Shown here in pieces: positions 11,963-22,558 of a DNA stretch of 64,000 bases. Made by a program: the position numbers and the translations under genes. Location: the NCBI GenBank assembly GCA_948567375.1, contig OX419759.1, positions 59,486,593 to 59,550,592 of the forward strand, in the 5' to 3' direction. Below the pieces are notes generated by a model, which was not told the origin of the DNA, ran no database searches, and saw only the letters and a list, made by a program, of their open reading frames with translations. The DNA is from Lunularia cruciata (Eukaryota; Streptophyta; Marchantiopsida; Lunulariales; Lunulariaceae). Positions within the stretch are counted from its first letter, which is position 1. The number at the start of each line of letters is the position of its first letter.

Positions 11963-14533
11963 ATGTCAAGCAATTTTCCTTTGCCATTGAGAAGTCGTCA
12001 TGTAGGTGATCGTGGGAAGGGAAGTAGATTTGAAGATGCGCTAGTGTGTAGAGGAGAATTTGAGAGAGTGAAACCGAGAGACAGTGAGGAAGCAGGAAAG
12101 ATGGGAGGAGGAAAGAAGAACTCCAAATTTGCAGTGAGAAATCATGCGATTCGGAGGTTAGATGTGATCGCAAGAATCAAAGCCTTGAGCTGACTTTGGA
12201 TCACATTCTTGGCATGGAATTGGAATGTGAGTTTTCCAGGTTTCATGACCGAGATAATCAAGAGTAAGTGTCTTGATGGCCCCAAGGAAGTGGGGAAGAG
12301 AGGAAATCCGGCTCGCTGGACAGAGTCGGATTGGAGATTAGTGCTCGGGAGAGAGGCAGGCACGGAGCAGGGTGCCACATTCTTGGGGAAGGGAGAAGTA
12401 GCAGAAGAAACCCAAGAAGTGAGGGATGCTTTCTTGTCAAAGAGAACAAAGAATGGGTATAAGGTTGAGAGTTACAAAGATCTAGTGATGAGAGGGATCA
12501 TGAGTGCTCTCATGGCAATCCTGAAGCCGGAGAGAACGACTTATGTGATGAAACAACAAGCAGTGTTCTTCCATAAGATGTTTACAGGAGAACTTATCAA
12601 TTAGGCAAGGTGCTTCCATGGGAGGACAAGACAAATGGTGTGGAATATACAGGATAAGCGCCTCCACACTGCATCGTGCCATTTGCAGCACATTTCTACC
12701 TCAGGTTGAATTCGCTCAATTCAGCAGAGCGTAATAGAATGGTGTCTCACTTCCATCCTGACTTGAGAAGAGAAGTCGACGCGGAGGAGCAGCAATACAT
12801 TCTTCAAATCTGAAGCACGGATGAGTACTATGCAAAGATGGGCAAGAGCGTGGAGGTAGAGGTAAGTACTCCAAAGTCAAAGAAATGGAGTCCGCAAGGA
12901 GAAGCCAAAGATAAGACAAGACCTTGGAAGACCAAGAGAGGAAACCCGAGGAGAGGCATGGTGGTGATTGCGTCAGAAGAAGAAGACTTGGAAGGTGAAG
13001 CCAAGTGTAAATCCAAAGACTTAGAACATGAGGAGGAACCGGAGCTCATGCTGCAAAGTGGAGATATGAGTAACAATAGTGATGAAGGTGGAGAGATGAT
13101 GTCGGTGCTTACTGATGAAGAAGAAGAAGAAGTTCGGGTGGAGCTCGAAGAAGAAATAATGCAAAGTTGGAGGACGAGATACCCGAGCCAGAGGAGAAGA
13201 CTTTCACAATTCAAAGAGGAGTTCGGTCAAGACACAAGGCAAAGTGTGAAGCAGGTCCGAGTAAGGCAAAGGAAGAAGCAAATGCTAGCTCGGGGAGTGA
13301 AGCGTCTATTCCAATATGACGAGTGTAGAGAAGAAGGCAAGTATCGGGAGAAGAAGAGGTAAGAGAGGAGATTTCTACGTAGAGGGAAGTAGTTGAGAGT
13401 GATGGAGTGGAGTACCTGTGAGAAATTGTGTGCCCGTTGTTGGTAAAGTTGGAGCACAAGAAGAAGGAGATGCAGTCGACATGTCCGGAGGTGAAGAATG
13501 TGTTGCAGGTTTGGGCGAGATTGGAAGAAGAGAACTCAGAGTTGAAGAAGAGTATAACCCGAGGCGAGGAGGAAAGAGAACTACTGCGAGGGAAGGCAAT
13601 AGTACAGAATCAAGTTATTGAGGACTTGAAGAGAGAAGCAAGGTATTGGGAAGAATTTGTGAAGAAGAGTGACATAGCAAGGGAAAGACAAGTAGCAGAG
13701 TACAAAATCTTGAAGCAACAGTTTGCTAATTCCAGACTAGAAATCATCCATGCTATGGCGAGGGTAGCAAAGAAGGAACAAGAACTCAATAGAGTGATGG
13801 AGAGTGTAGAAGAGAAGAAGCAACTGTGGCAGCGGGAGTTGACAATGAGATATAGGGAAGAAGAGTGATTACAAGAGTTACTTCGTAATCAGGAGGAGAA
13901 GATTGTGCAGAAGGAGAAGGAGAAGGAAACTGTGAAAGCTGAGTTCAAGGCAGAGTTGGCAATGTATAGAGAAGATTGGCTTGCAGACCAAGAGCGTGAG
14001 AGGAAGATGAGATTGGAGCCATTGAAGGAGATTGTAATCAAGATGAATGCAATGTTGAGTACAGAGGCCAGAATTTGGATTGAAGAAACGAGGCTGCACG
14101 AGTTGAAGTTGTTGGTCAGGAGATGAGGAGGAGACATGCAAAGGATATAGATATGAACATGCTATTGATTAGTCTTTGAACTCGTGTAGATAGGAAGATA
14201 TTGGAAGTCAAAGACAATATCGCAATTAGATTAGATCTAGTGAAATTAGAGATAGATAAACTTCGGAAAGACGTTAGAGCCAAACTTGAAGTAGATGAGG
14301 TAGGAGTGTAGATGTCTTCGGAATTACCATTAGAGACATTGGAGAAGAGTGGGTCAGCAGATAAGGAGTTAGATAGATTATCCACTAGTGAAATTTCAGA
14401 TCAGGAAAGAGAACTATTAGATTTGTTAGAAGATGTAGGAGTTATGAAACCCGAGGATAGAGTAATAAGAAGTAAAGTTACTTTGGGTTTGGGTTTGAAA
14501 GCCAAAGAAGAAGTAGACATTGGATTGGATTAG
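11963..14533 (+). pseudogene. Unrecognised family C protein: basic N-terminus, acidic middle, long coiled coil
   Basis: The frame starts at 11963 and is broken by several stops and frameshifts. Pieces shared with C-2 show an N-terminal part with a conserved Trp-Ile-Thr-Phe-Leu-Ala-Trp-Asn-Trp segment near 12198, then a segment with Met-Ser-Ala-Leu-Met-Ala near 12500 and His-Phe-His-Pro-Asp-Leu near 12750. There is an acidic run (Glu-Glu-Glu-Asp and Asp-Glu-Glu-Glu-Glu-Glu) at 12970-13170 and a Glu/Lys/Arg-rich coiled coil at 13430-14300. No reverse transcriptase, integrase or transposase motif and no zinc finger was seen. It could be a Gag-like protein carried inside an LTR or a host-derived gene; I cannot say which. 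Confidence 0.5.
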
Positions 14534-15334
14534 TAACCAATTTGAGATTTGAATAGGCAGATATGAAGAGGTGCATTATCATTTTGGATCTGCAGGTTTG
14601 TAGAGTCGTAAGGAAGAGGTACATTAGGAAGATAACTGTCAATTGTTTCACTATTTAAGATTGGCATTTGCAGTCAGATATTGTTCAGTGCTCATAATTT
14701 CTGAGAATAGATAAAGCAAAGTGATGTGAAGCAGTGCTTGTTGCTTGAGCTTGATTTTGAGTATCAACTTTGCAATTGTGTTTGTGAGTGTGTGGAGAAA
14801 TTTGAAGTGCAAGTCAGAGTGCTTGTTGGATGTTAGATTCCGCAGCCTTGATCTTCATTCTATGTGTTTGATCTTGAGTGAAGTGCAATTGAAGCAATGC
14901 CTTGACAGATTTGAGAGGAATTGTAGTGTTGGTAGTATTCTACATTTGTGAGTGCAGTGTGAAGTTGATGTGAAGCAATTTCAATCGAGGAAGTTGTGCC
15001 TTCAGTGGAAGGGTGGAACACAATTTTGAGATGAAGTTGTTTTGCAATGAAGTGCCATTTTTGAGAGAGCCTAAATCATCACAATCAAGATTGTCTGGAA
15101 AGATTTGATGGAGTTGTGATTACGGAGTGCTAATTTGTGACAAGACTATGAATCAGTGCTTGTTACTCTCTTTTGGGTGTAGTTTCTACCTGAGAGATTA
15201 AAGAAGAAATCAAGAAGAATTACATATTACTGTTTGACTTTGTATTTGACCAATTCTGACTAGTATCTTTGCGGGAACAAACTTTACTTACTTGATTACC
15301 GCAAAAGTGATATTTGCCGGGTTGTCACACTTGG

Positions 15335-17365
15335 CTTTCACAATTTCCTTCTCCTTCTCCTTCTGCACAATCTTCTCCTCTTGATTGCAAAGTAACTCTC
15401 TCAACCTTTCTTCCTCTCTATATCTCATTGTCAACTCTCTTTGCCAGAGCTGCTTCTTCTCTTCTACACTCTCCATCACTCTATCAAGCTCTTGCTCTTT
15501 CTTTGCTACTCTTGCCATAGCATGGATAATTTCTAATCTCAAATCAGCAAACTGCTGCTTAAAGATTTCATACTCAGCTACTTGTCTTTCCCTCGCTATG
15601 TCACTCTATTCTATGAGTTCCTCTCTATTCCTTGCTTCTCTCTTCAAATTCTTGATCACTTGATTTTGTACTATTGCATCTACTTGTAGCACTTCCCTTT
15701 CCTCCTCACCTCGGATTATACTCTTCCTTAATTCTAAGTTTTCTTCTTCTAATTGAGCTAACACTTGCAATATAGTCTTCACCTCCGGACATTGTGATTG
15801 CATCTCCTTCTTCTTGTGCTCTAACTTCACCAACAACGGGCACACAACCTCCCACATATACTCTACTCCTTCACTTGGAGTTACCCCGGCTTGTGGACTT
15901 GTCTCCTTCTTCACCTCTTCCTCACTCTACACTTGCCTTCTAAGCCCCAGTCGCCTTATAGGAATGGATTCTCTGCTCCCCAAACTTCCATCCTCCTCTT
16001 CTCTTACCTTACTTAGCCCCGCTCCACACTTCACCTTTTGTCTAGAACAAATTCCCCTTTGAATTGTAACTCTTTTCTCCTCTTGCTCTAGAACTTCGTC
16101 TTCTAATTTTGAGTTACCTTTCTCCTTTGTCTCCATCTTGGCTTCCTCCTCTTTGGGTACCAATTTCATCTCCACTCCATTATTGCTGTCACTACTTGTG
16201 TCTCCACTCTACAGTGTGAACTCGGGTTCTTTCCTCCCTCTCCAAATCTTCAAACTTGCACTCGGCTTCTCCTTTTGATTCTTCTTCTAATGATGCGATT
16301 ACCACCAGTTCTTTCCTCGGGTTTACTCTTCTAGCCTTCCGAAGTCTCGCTTTCTCTACTTCTTCTTCTCCTTGTCAACTCCTCTTCTTTGACTTTGGAG
16401 TGCTCACTTCCAACTGCACACTTTGCCCCGTCTGTGCATAGTACTCATCACTGCTCTTGATCTAAAGAATGTATTGATGCTCCTCCGCATCAACATCTCT
16501 TCTTAAGTCGGGATGGAAATGCGACACCATCTTATTACGCTCTCCGCCGCATTGAGCAAGTTCAGCCCTAGATAGAAATGAGCTGCAAATGACACAATGT
16601 AATGTGGAGGTGACTTGTCCCGCAAATTCCACACCATTTGTCTTGACCGCCCATGAAGACACTTTGCCCAGATAATTGGCTCTCATGCAAACATCTTATG
16701 GAAGAACACCGCTTGGTGCTTCATCACATAAGTCATTCTCTTTGGCTTCAAGATTGCCATTAGAGCACTCACAATCCCTCTCTTGATAGGATCCTTGTAG
16801 CTCTTTACTTTGTAACCATTCTTTGTGCGCTTCAAAGAGAAGGCACTTCTCACTTCTTGGGTTTCTTCGGCTACTTCTCCCTTCCCCAAGAACGTGGTAC
16901 CATGCTCTGTGCCTGCTTCTCTCCTCCAATCTGACTTTATCCATCAAGCCAGATTTCCTCTCTTCCCTTCTTCCTCAGGGCCATTGAGACACTTACTCTC
17001 GATGATCTCAATCATAAACCCTAGAAAACTAACATTCCAGTTCCATGCCAAGAATGTGATCCAAAGCCTGCTCAAGACCTCAATTCTTGCGATCACATCT
17101 AACCTCCGAGTCGCATGATTTCTCATTGCAAATTTGGAATTCTTCTTCTACCTCCCATCTTTCTCTCTTCCACTCTAGGTTGGGGACTATTCTTCTTATT
17201 GATTCCCAGATTAACTCTCTCGATTTCCTCTCGACACACCAGCACGTCTTTGACTCTACTTCCCTTCCCATGATCTCCTGCAGGATGACTTCTTAATGGT
17301 GATGGAAAATTACTTGTCATTGCTTTGTCTTTAGCCCAATTTTTATAGAGTCGCGCCTTCTCCAT
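15335..17365 (-). pseudogene. 5' and middle part of the family C ORF in C-2
   Basis: This continues the minus-strand frame of C-2 on the far side of C-3. The pieces match C-3 in order: start near 17365, Trp-Ile-Thr-Phe-Leu-Ala-Trp-Asn-Trp near 17060, Val-Met-Lys-His-Gln-Ala-Val-Phe-Phe-His near 16715, and coiled coil from about 15900 to 15335. Stops and indels differ from those of C-3, so each copy decayed separately. Confidence 0.55.
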
Positions 17366-17727
17366 CTTTTTTCAATTCAAGTTTCTACCAAGAAATCACA
17401 CCTCCTGCATGCTCCTGTCACTATCAAGTGTCCTTCACACATATGACCATCATTTTTGAACGGTCCCTTCTTGAATGTCTTGCCCCGAAGGAAAGTTGTT
17501 AGACTGTCCTCGCCTTGGGTTGAGCACCCTCGAGACAAAGACTCCTTACTTTGGGTTGTATGCTGATAGGGAAATTCCAAGTACCTCGCCTTATGACCCA
17601 AAGTCATGTTACCTTGGCTTACATCCCAAGGACACTTTTCTTTGCCTTCTTTGGCCATACAAGTGCAATTTGACTTCTCTGTACATGTCTTCTTCAAAAT
17701 TGAGAAAAAGAAAATGTGGGTACTACA

Positions 17728-18535
17728 GGGTCACACTATCTACCCCAAAGGCCTTGTTGTTCAGTAGACCAAGGTAGAAGCTATTGCATGTATTCCTCAA
17801 CCTATGGATGTGAGTAGAGTGTGAGCATTCCTTGGGTTGGTGAACTTCTATCACCACTATGTTAGAGGAGTTAGTGCCATTGCCAAGGCCTTGACAAAGT
17901 TGACCAAGCTTACACAAGAGTGGTGTTGGGAAGATGAGCAAGAGAGAGCTTTTGTAGAGCTCAAGGAGAGGTTGACATCTGCTCCTATTTTGAGGAGACC
18001 GATTAGAGGACGACTATTTCAGGTTCACACTGATTGGAGTATGTTGGGGCTTGGAGAAGTGCTCACCCAACATGATGATGAGGGGAAGGAGTTTGTGGTG
18101 GCCTATACTAGTTGCTCTAACAATTCAGCGGGGGTGAAGTATAGTTCATATGAGGGAGAGTGCTTGGTAGCAGTTTAGGTAGTAGTACATTTCTGATGTT
18201 ACATATTTGGTAACCCTTTTACTCTCATCACTGATCATCAACCACTAAAGTGGTTGATGGATTTTGACAAGCTTTTAGGGAAGCTTGCACGATAGGCTCT
18301 GATTTTACAAGAGTATGATTTCACGGTTATTCATAGACCTAAAGTAGTGAATAGTGATGCAGATGGGTTGAGTAGAAACCCATGTCCCAGCCAACAAGAT
18401 CAGACCAACACACCTTGGTATGGTGAGATAGATGAGGAGATGGTGCCAAGTTGACATGCATCTACCTTTCTTTTTATATTTTCAGAGGCTTTGGTTGTAT
18501 CTCTCATAGTGCAAATAGGAGGAGTTATTGAGGTC
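17728..18535 (+). pseudogene. pol: End of RT and RNase H of element A-1
   Basis: A-1 resumes here after C-2, in phase with A-2 at 49265-50080. The RNase H first Asp (His-Thr-Asp-Trp) is at about 18028 and the Thr-Asp-His-Gln-Pro-Leu-Lys-Trp block is near 18230. It breaks again at 18535 where B-1 is inserted, and integrase follows at 26368. Confidence 0.75.
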
Positions 18536-19226
18536 TGTAACACCTATTTGTGCATGTGCGGGGTATTGTGATATTTAGCTTAGTATTACAAGTACTTAAG
18601 AGATATTATTTATATAGAGATAAGGATGGTTCTATATTAGTCATGGTTAGCTAAAGTTAGTCATAGCTAAGATAGAGGGGACCTTACTTTAGAGGAAGTA
18701 GAAAAGATGAGCACCACTATTTTGGATTTTAGTGTGTTGACTTGGTATTATTCCTAGGTGTTTGGCTTTGAGGAAAGAGTTGAGAACTCTTGGGCCCGCA
18801 AGCCTTTTTGTTTTGGATTCTTCTTTAGTCCAAGGATAGCCCATGTGAAGGAATCCTTGACTTAGTGGTTGGGTCAAGATAAGACCATATGCTTAGGGGA
18901 ATATGCCCATGTGAATGGATATTCCTTTCTACTTTTTGACTTTACTTGACTTTTAGTCTAGTAACTTGAGTTATCACGGTAATTAGTAACTTTGGTACGT
19001 TACTATTTTATAAGTATATAAACAAGGGATGAGGAGGTACTCATCATCCTTTCATTTGCAACTATCTCTCTCTCATTGAGTTCTCTAGTGAGCAATGTCT
19101 TGAGTCTTGGAGTGTTAGCCTTGGAGGAGTATGATGGAGTTGGGGTTCCTTGCATTCTTAGTCCATGGTGTGCTACCATAATAGCCATCAGAGGTTCATC
19201 TTGAGTGAGAGACAGACCAGCTCACA
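18536..19226 (+). repeat. 5' LTR of B-1
   Basis: It runs from TGTAACACC to GCTCACA and matches 25676-26367, 34476-35162, 53988-54679 and, inverted, 29921-31356. A TATA box (tatataaac) lies at about 19016, giving an RNA start about 30 bp later. Confidence 0.92.
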
Positions 19227-19246
19227 TTTTTGGTTCCGTTACCGGG
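19227..19246 (+). promoter_or_regulatory. Primer-binding site of B-1
   Basis: Directly after the 5' LTR comes TTTTTGGTTCCGTTACCGGG. The same site in B-2 (35163) reads TTTTTGGTTCCGTTGCCGGG. It resembles the TGGCGCCGTTGCCGGGGA type seen in Athila-like plant elements. A tRNA 3' end would pair from the TGG onward; which tRNA was not checked. Confidence 0.65.
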
Positions 19247-20039
19247 ACCTCTCTAGAAAGCAAGATAATGTTCCACGTTCAATTCTACATTAGGCAAAAG
19301 GAGGTTATGAGAGCTCACTTGGAGAGAAGATTAAGAGAAGAGAGTGTTGAACTTATGTTAGAGAACCAAGATCCATTTGTATACCCTGTAGTTCATTTGA
19401 TGTCTTTGAGGTGATTTTGTACATCTTGTACACATGAGAGGAATTGGAGAGATTGTGTGAGGTGGATTGCAGATTTTGGGAATTAAGGTGATTTTGGGCA
19501 AAATCTCAAGTTTAAGATCTGGATTTCAAATTTATACACATGATAGCTTGGGTTATCTTTTAGTTAGCACACTTAAAATTATTGTGAGAGCTACTATGCG
19601 CACTAGGCTAGAATTTTTGAAAGTTGATAGGGTAAAGTGCTCCCGGAACTGCATGCTCTTTGGAAAATTGTACAGAGTCTCTGCCATTTCTTCAATTTTT
19701 GGTGAATTGTTCTGAAAATTTCTAAGAAAATTAAATGCATTGTATCCTACCTGCTGCCACAAAAATTAGAGAGAGATCGTTCTTGCGCAAGGAGTTATGA
19801 GTTTTTTAAGTGAGGGGGGTGATTTTTAGACCAAATTTGAAATATGTGTGCTGAATAGAAAGGTGTCTAGGCCAAATGGCTCAATGAAAAGATCTGAAAT
19901 TTTGCAGGGAGGAATGCCCTAGAGTTATGATCATGTGTGAAAAATTTCAGAGGACTGTGAGAGAGTGGTTGGGAGATTTGAGTGACATTGTGAGGAAGGG
20001 TCAATTCTGCAGAGTGGAGATCTCATGGATGAGGAGTTT

Positions 20040-20565
20040 GAGATCAACAAAAAGCATGTTTGAGTGTTTAGATTCATCTTGGGAACATGGAGGGTCATCA
20101 AGAGTGGAAATTTGAGATTATGCAAGGTTCGCCAAGGGTTTGAGGTGATTTTAGAGGTGGATTTGAGGAAAAGAGAGTTTACAATAGAATTTAAAGAGAG
20201 TGTTGAGAGGATCCAAAAACCTACACCACTTGGAGGGAAGAGTGAGTCTAAGTGCTTTCTATGTGGAGAGAAGGGATATAAGGCAAGTTCATATCCATTG
20301 ACCTTTGAGAGCAAGAGATTGAGGGAAAGGAGAGGCTTACTTGACTTGGGTTTGCATGTTGGACCTTCTTCACCAAGATTGGGAGGGAGAAGATTGGATT
20401 GGAACCAAGGAGTTGTGTGAGGTTTGTGGAGTTGAAGGACTTCCAAAAGGACATGAGTGTAGTGGAGTAAAATCACTTTTGGAGACTTTGGTGAAGGATC
20501 TTGGAGAGAGTCTTAGTACAGCTATAGACATACTACCACCTTCATCAGCTAGTTCTCAAGATTAG
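20040..20565 (+). pseudogene. Additional ORF between LTR and gag in B-1, zinc-knuckle protein
   Basis: The frame carries a CCHC-like knuckle (Cys-Phe-Leu-Cys-...-Gly-Tyr-...-Ser-Tyr) where His and the last Cys have become Tyr; B-2 keeps Gly-His and Cys. A second Cys-rich group (Cys-Glu-Val-Cys ... His-Glu-Cys) lies near 20420-20460, and the frame ends at 20565 after a Pro-Ser-Ser-rich tail. One frameshift near 20395 separates the parts. Tat-group Ogre elements also carry an ORF upstream of gag, but I cannot show homology. A nucleic-acid-binding role is inferred from the knuckle. Confidence 0.5.
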
Positions 20566-20803
20566 TGATGGAGATAATCTTTCAACTTATGGATAAACTG
20601 TCCATGAGGGTTCAATTAATATGCACTCTAGGATTTGATGTTGCTATAGAAATCTTGGAGCAACCTGAACCTTTTGTGTTCCTTAGGGTGGATTACTCTC
20701 AAATGGTGTAAGTCATGTATATACTCTATTAGTTACAGAGTGAGAGAAAAGAAAAGAGAAAAAAATAAAAGTTGAGAGAAAAGAAAGATAGTGAGAGGTT
20801 AAG

Positions 20804-22558
20804 ATGGGGAAACTTCCGGTTTTCTTTGGCAAGGATGGAGAAGATGTGGAGGCCTTTGTGAGAGACTTCAAGAGAGCTTGCATAGGAAACAATGAGAGGA
20901 GGAAGAATGAGTGGGCCTCATTATTACCAGATTTCTTTGAGGATGCAGCACTTACATGGTATGAGTCGGAATACCAAAAGAGAGAGAGGAGAGATGGGGA
21001 AGAGGAGTCTTGAGAGACTTTGACTTCATCACTCATTGAGAACTTTCTTCCTGATGAGAATTATGAGAGATTGATGAGTGAGGTTACATTTCTCAAGCAA
21101 GGAGATGGAGAGAAAGTGAGAGTCTATGTGGAAAGAGTGGAAAAGTTAGAGTCCAGATTTCGCATAGTGTTGAGGAAGGGTAGGGATGATGTGGAGACTA
21201 CAATGATTGGCATAGGGGCCATGCTCACCAAGAATTTTGTGGGAGGGTTGAGACCACAAATTAGAAGCAAGGTGAGATATGAGAAACCTTCTTCCAAGGT
21301 TGAAGCTATCAAGATCACAGTTCGTATAGAGGAGAGTTTGGAAGGGGATGAGAGTGATTTGGTGGTGAAGGAGGTTGTGCATCCTCCTCAAGGCTACAAG
21401 TATGGTGGAACTTTTGATAATTTGGTGATAAGGGTTGCACCACAAGTAGAAGTTGCTCCAATTCTTGCACCTCCACCAAAGGATCCACTTCAAACCATCA
21501 CAGGACAACTTGCGGATCTCAAGATCAATGTGGTGCAACTATGGGAGAAGAGAGAGGTGGATCAGAATGTAGGGAGAGGGCCTAGGAGTTATGGAAACTA
21601 TCCATATAGAGGAGTTCAACCAGCCAACAATTTCAATGATAGAAATTGTTTTGGTTGTAGAGGAAGAGGCCATATCCAAAGGAATTGCCCAAATTCCACT
21701 TACCATGGAAGAAGGGGTTATGAGGGAGCCAATAGAGGGAAAGAGGATGGTAGTGAAACCCAAGTGGCTCCTAATCCAAACAAAGGTAAGGGGAAAGCAT
21801 CCATAGATGTGGTTGAGAGCAAGTATAAGAAGGGAGAGTGCTCAAACTCCAAGGGTCTTAATTTGGAGCTTTTGGCACAAGAGAAGAAGAGAGCTCGTTT
21901 TGTAGAGGATTTTCACTCTTCTCAAGGATTTAATCCAAGCAAGGATACTCCTATGTCTACTAGGAGCACTCGCACCTCAACACCATCAACAACAAAGACT
22001 CTAAGGAAGAAGTTGGGGATGGAGGACTTCTTGATCTCAAAGCAACAATGGAACTACAATGTGTTGGAGGATGTTGGTAGTCACAAGGCTAACATCACAA
22101 TGGGCCAATTGATTGCTTTGAACCCTACCTTGAGAAAGGAGCTTAGAGGTGGTTTGAGTTCTACAAGGAGCAAGAGGAAGAAGAAGGCAAAAGTTCCAAT
22201 ATCAATGGGGGTGGTGGATGCCAAGCCAGCACCATGGGAGGCTTGTGAATATGCCTCCAAGATTGATGTGAGAGTGAATGGTCACGACATCAAGGATGCA
22301 TTGGTTGATAGAGGATCAGCAGTAAATGCCATGTCAGAAAGGTTGATGAAGAAATTGGGTATGATACCCTAAAGACCTTCAACATTTGTGGTGAGCATGG
22401 CAAACAAGCAACAAGTTAGACCAGTAGGGGTGATGGATAAAGTGGTAGTTTTAGTTATGGGAGTTCAAAATCTCATGACTTTCCAAGTCTTGAAGGATTC
22501 AAGCTATGACTTACTTCTTGGGAGGCCATGGTTGAGAGCAGCACGTACAACTGATTGA
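20804..22558 (+). pseudogene. gag: gag and protease of B-1
   Basis: The start ATG at 20804 opens Gag (Met-Gly-Lys-Leu-Pro-Val-Phe-Phe). A TGA at about 21011 and a TAA at 22370 interrupt an otherwise continuous frame. The zinc knuckle Cys-Phe-Gly-Cys-X4-His-X4-Cys is intact at about 21648-21689. The protease site reads Val-Asp-Arg-Gly-Ser at about 22306-22320, where B-2 has Val-Asp-Gly-Gly-Ser, and Leu-Leu-Leu-Gly-Arg-Pro-Trp-Leu is at about 22512. Gag packages the RNA; the protease processes the polyprotein. Confidence 0.82.

Larger units (their letters stand above)
11557..15329 (+). mobile_element. Family C unit C-3, complete, inserted in C-2 in opposite orientation
   Basis: 3773 bp from TGTGGTACCC to GGGTTGTCACA, flanked by ctcgg (11552-11556) and cttgg (15330-15334), a 5-bp duplication with one change. 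There are no terminal direct repeats. It has a TATA box near 11934, an ORF region 11963-14533 and about 800 bp of 3' non-coding sequence. The length equals C-2 without its insertions, so this is the natural size of the unit. A solo LTR is the simplest reading; a coding non-autonomous element is the alternative. Confidence 0.82.
9424..17727 (-). mobile_element. Family C unit C-2, complete, with C-3 and D-1 nested inside
   Basis: The outer ends are TGTCACAACCCGG at 9424 and ...GTACTACA at 17727, flanked by the perfect 5-bp duplication gggtc. Removing C-3 and D-1 leaves about 3.77 kb, the same length as C-3. The two ends are not direct repeats of each other; they are weak inverted repeats of the TGT...ACA kind. 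The coding frame is on the minus strand, starting near 17365. The 5-bp duplication and TG...CA ends point to insertion by an LTR-retrotransposon integrase, so this may be a solo LTR of an unusually long, ORF-bearing LTR, or a non-autonomous unit. Confidence 0.8.

Noticed and set aside
12828-13214. 128-codon Ser-rich open frame on the minus strand in C-3
   Set aside because: It is the antisense of the Glu/Lys-rich C ORF, where gaa/gag runs read as ttc/ctc. There is no independent support.
11557-15329. Family C as a DNA transposon
   Set aside because: The ends are only weak inverted repeats of the TGT...ACA kind, the duplication is 5 bp and no transposase motif was seen. An LTR-type origin fits better, though it is not proven.
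20010-20476. 181-codon minus-strand frame in B-1
   Set aside because: It is antisense to the leader and the zinc-knuckle ORF, and the frame is not kept in B-2.
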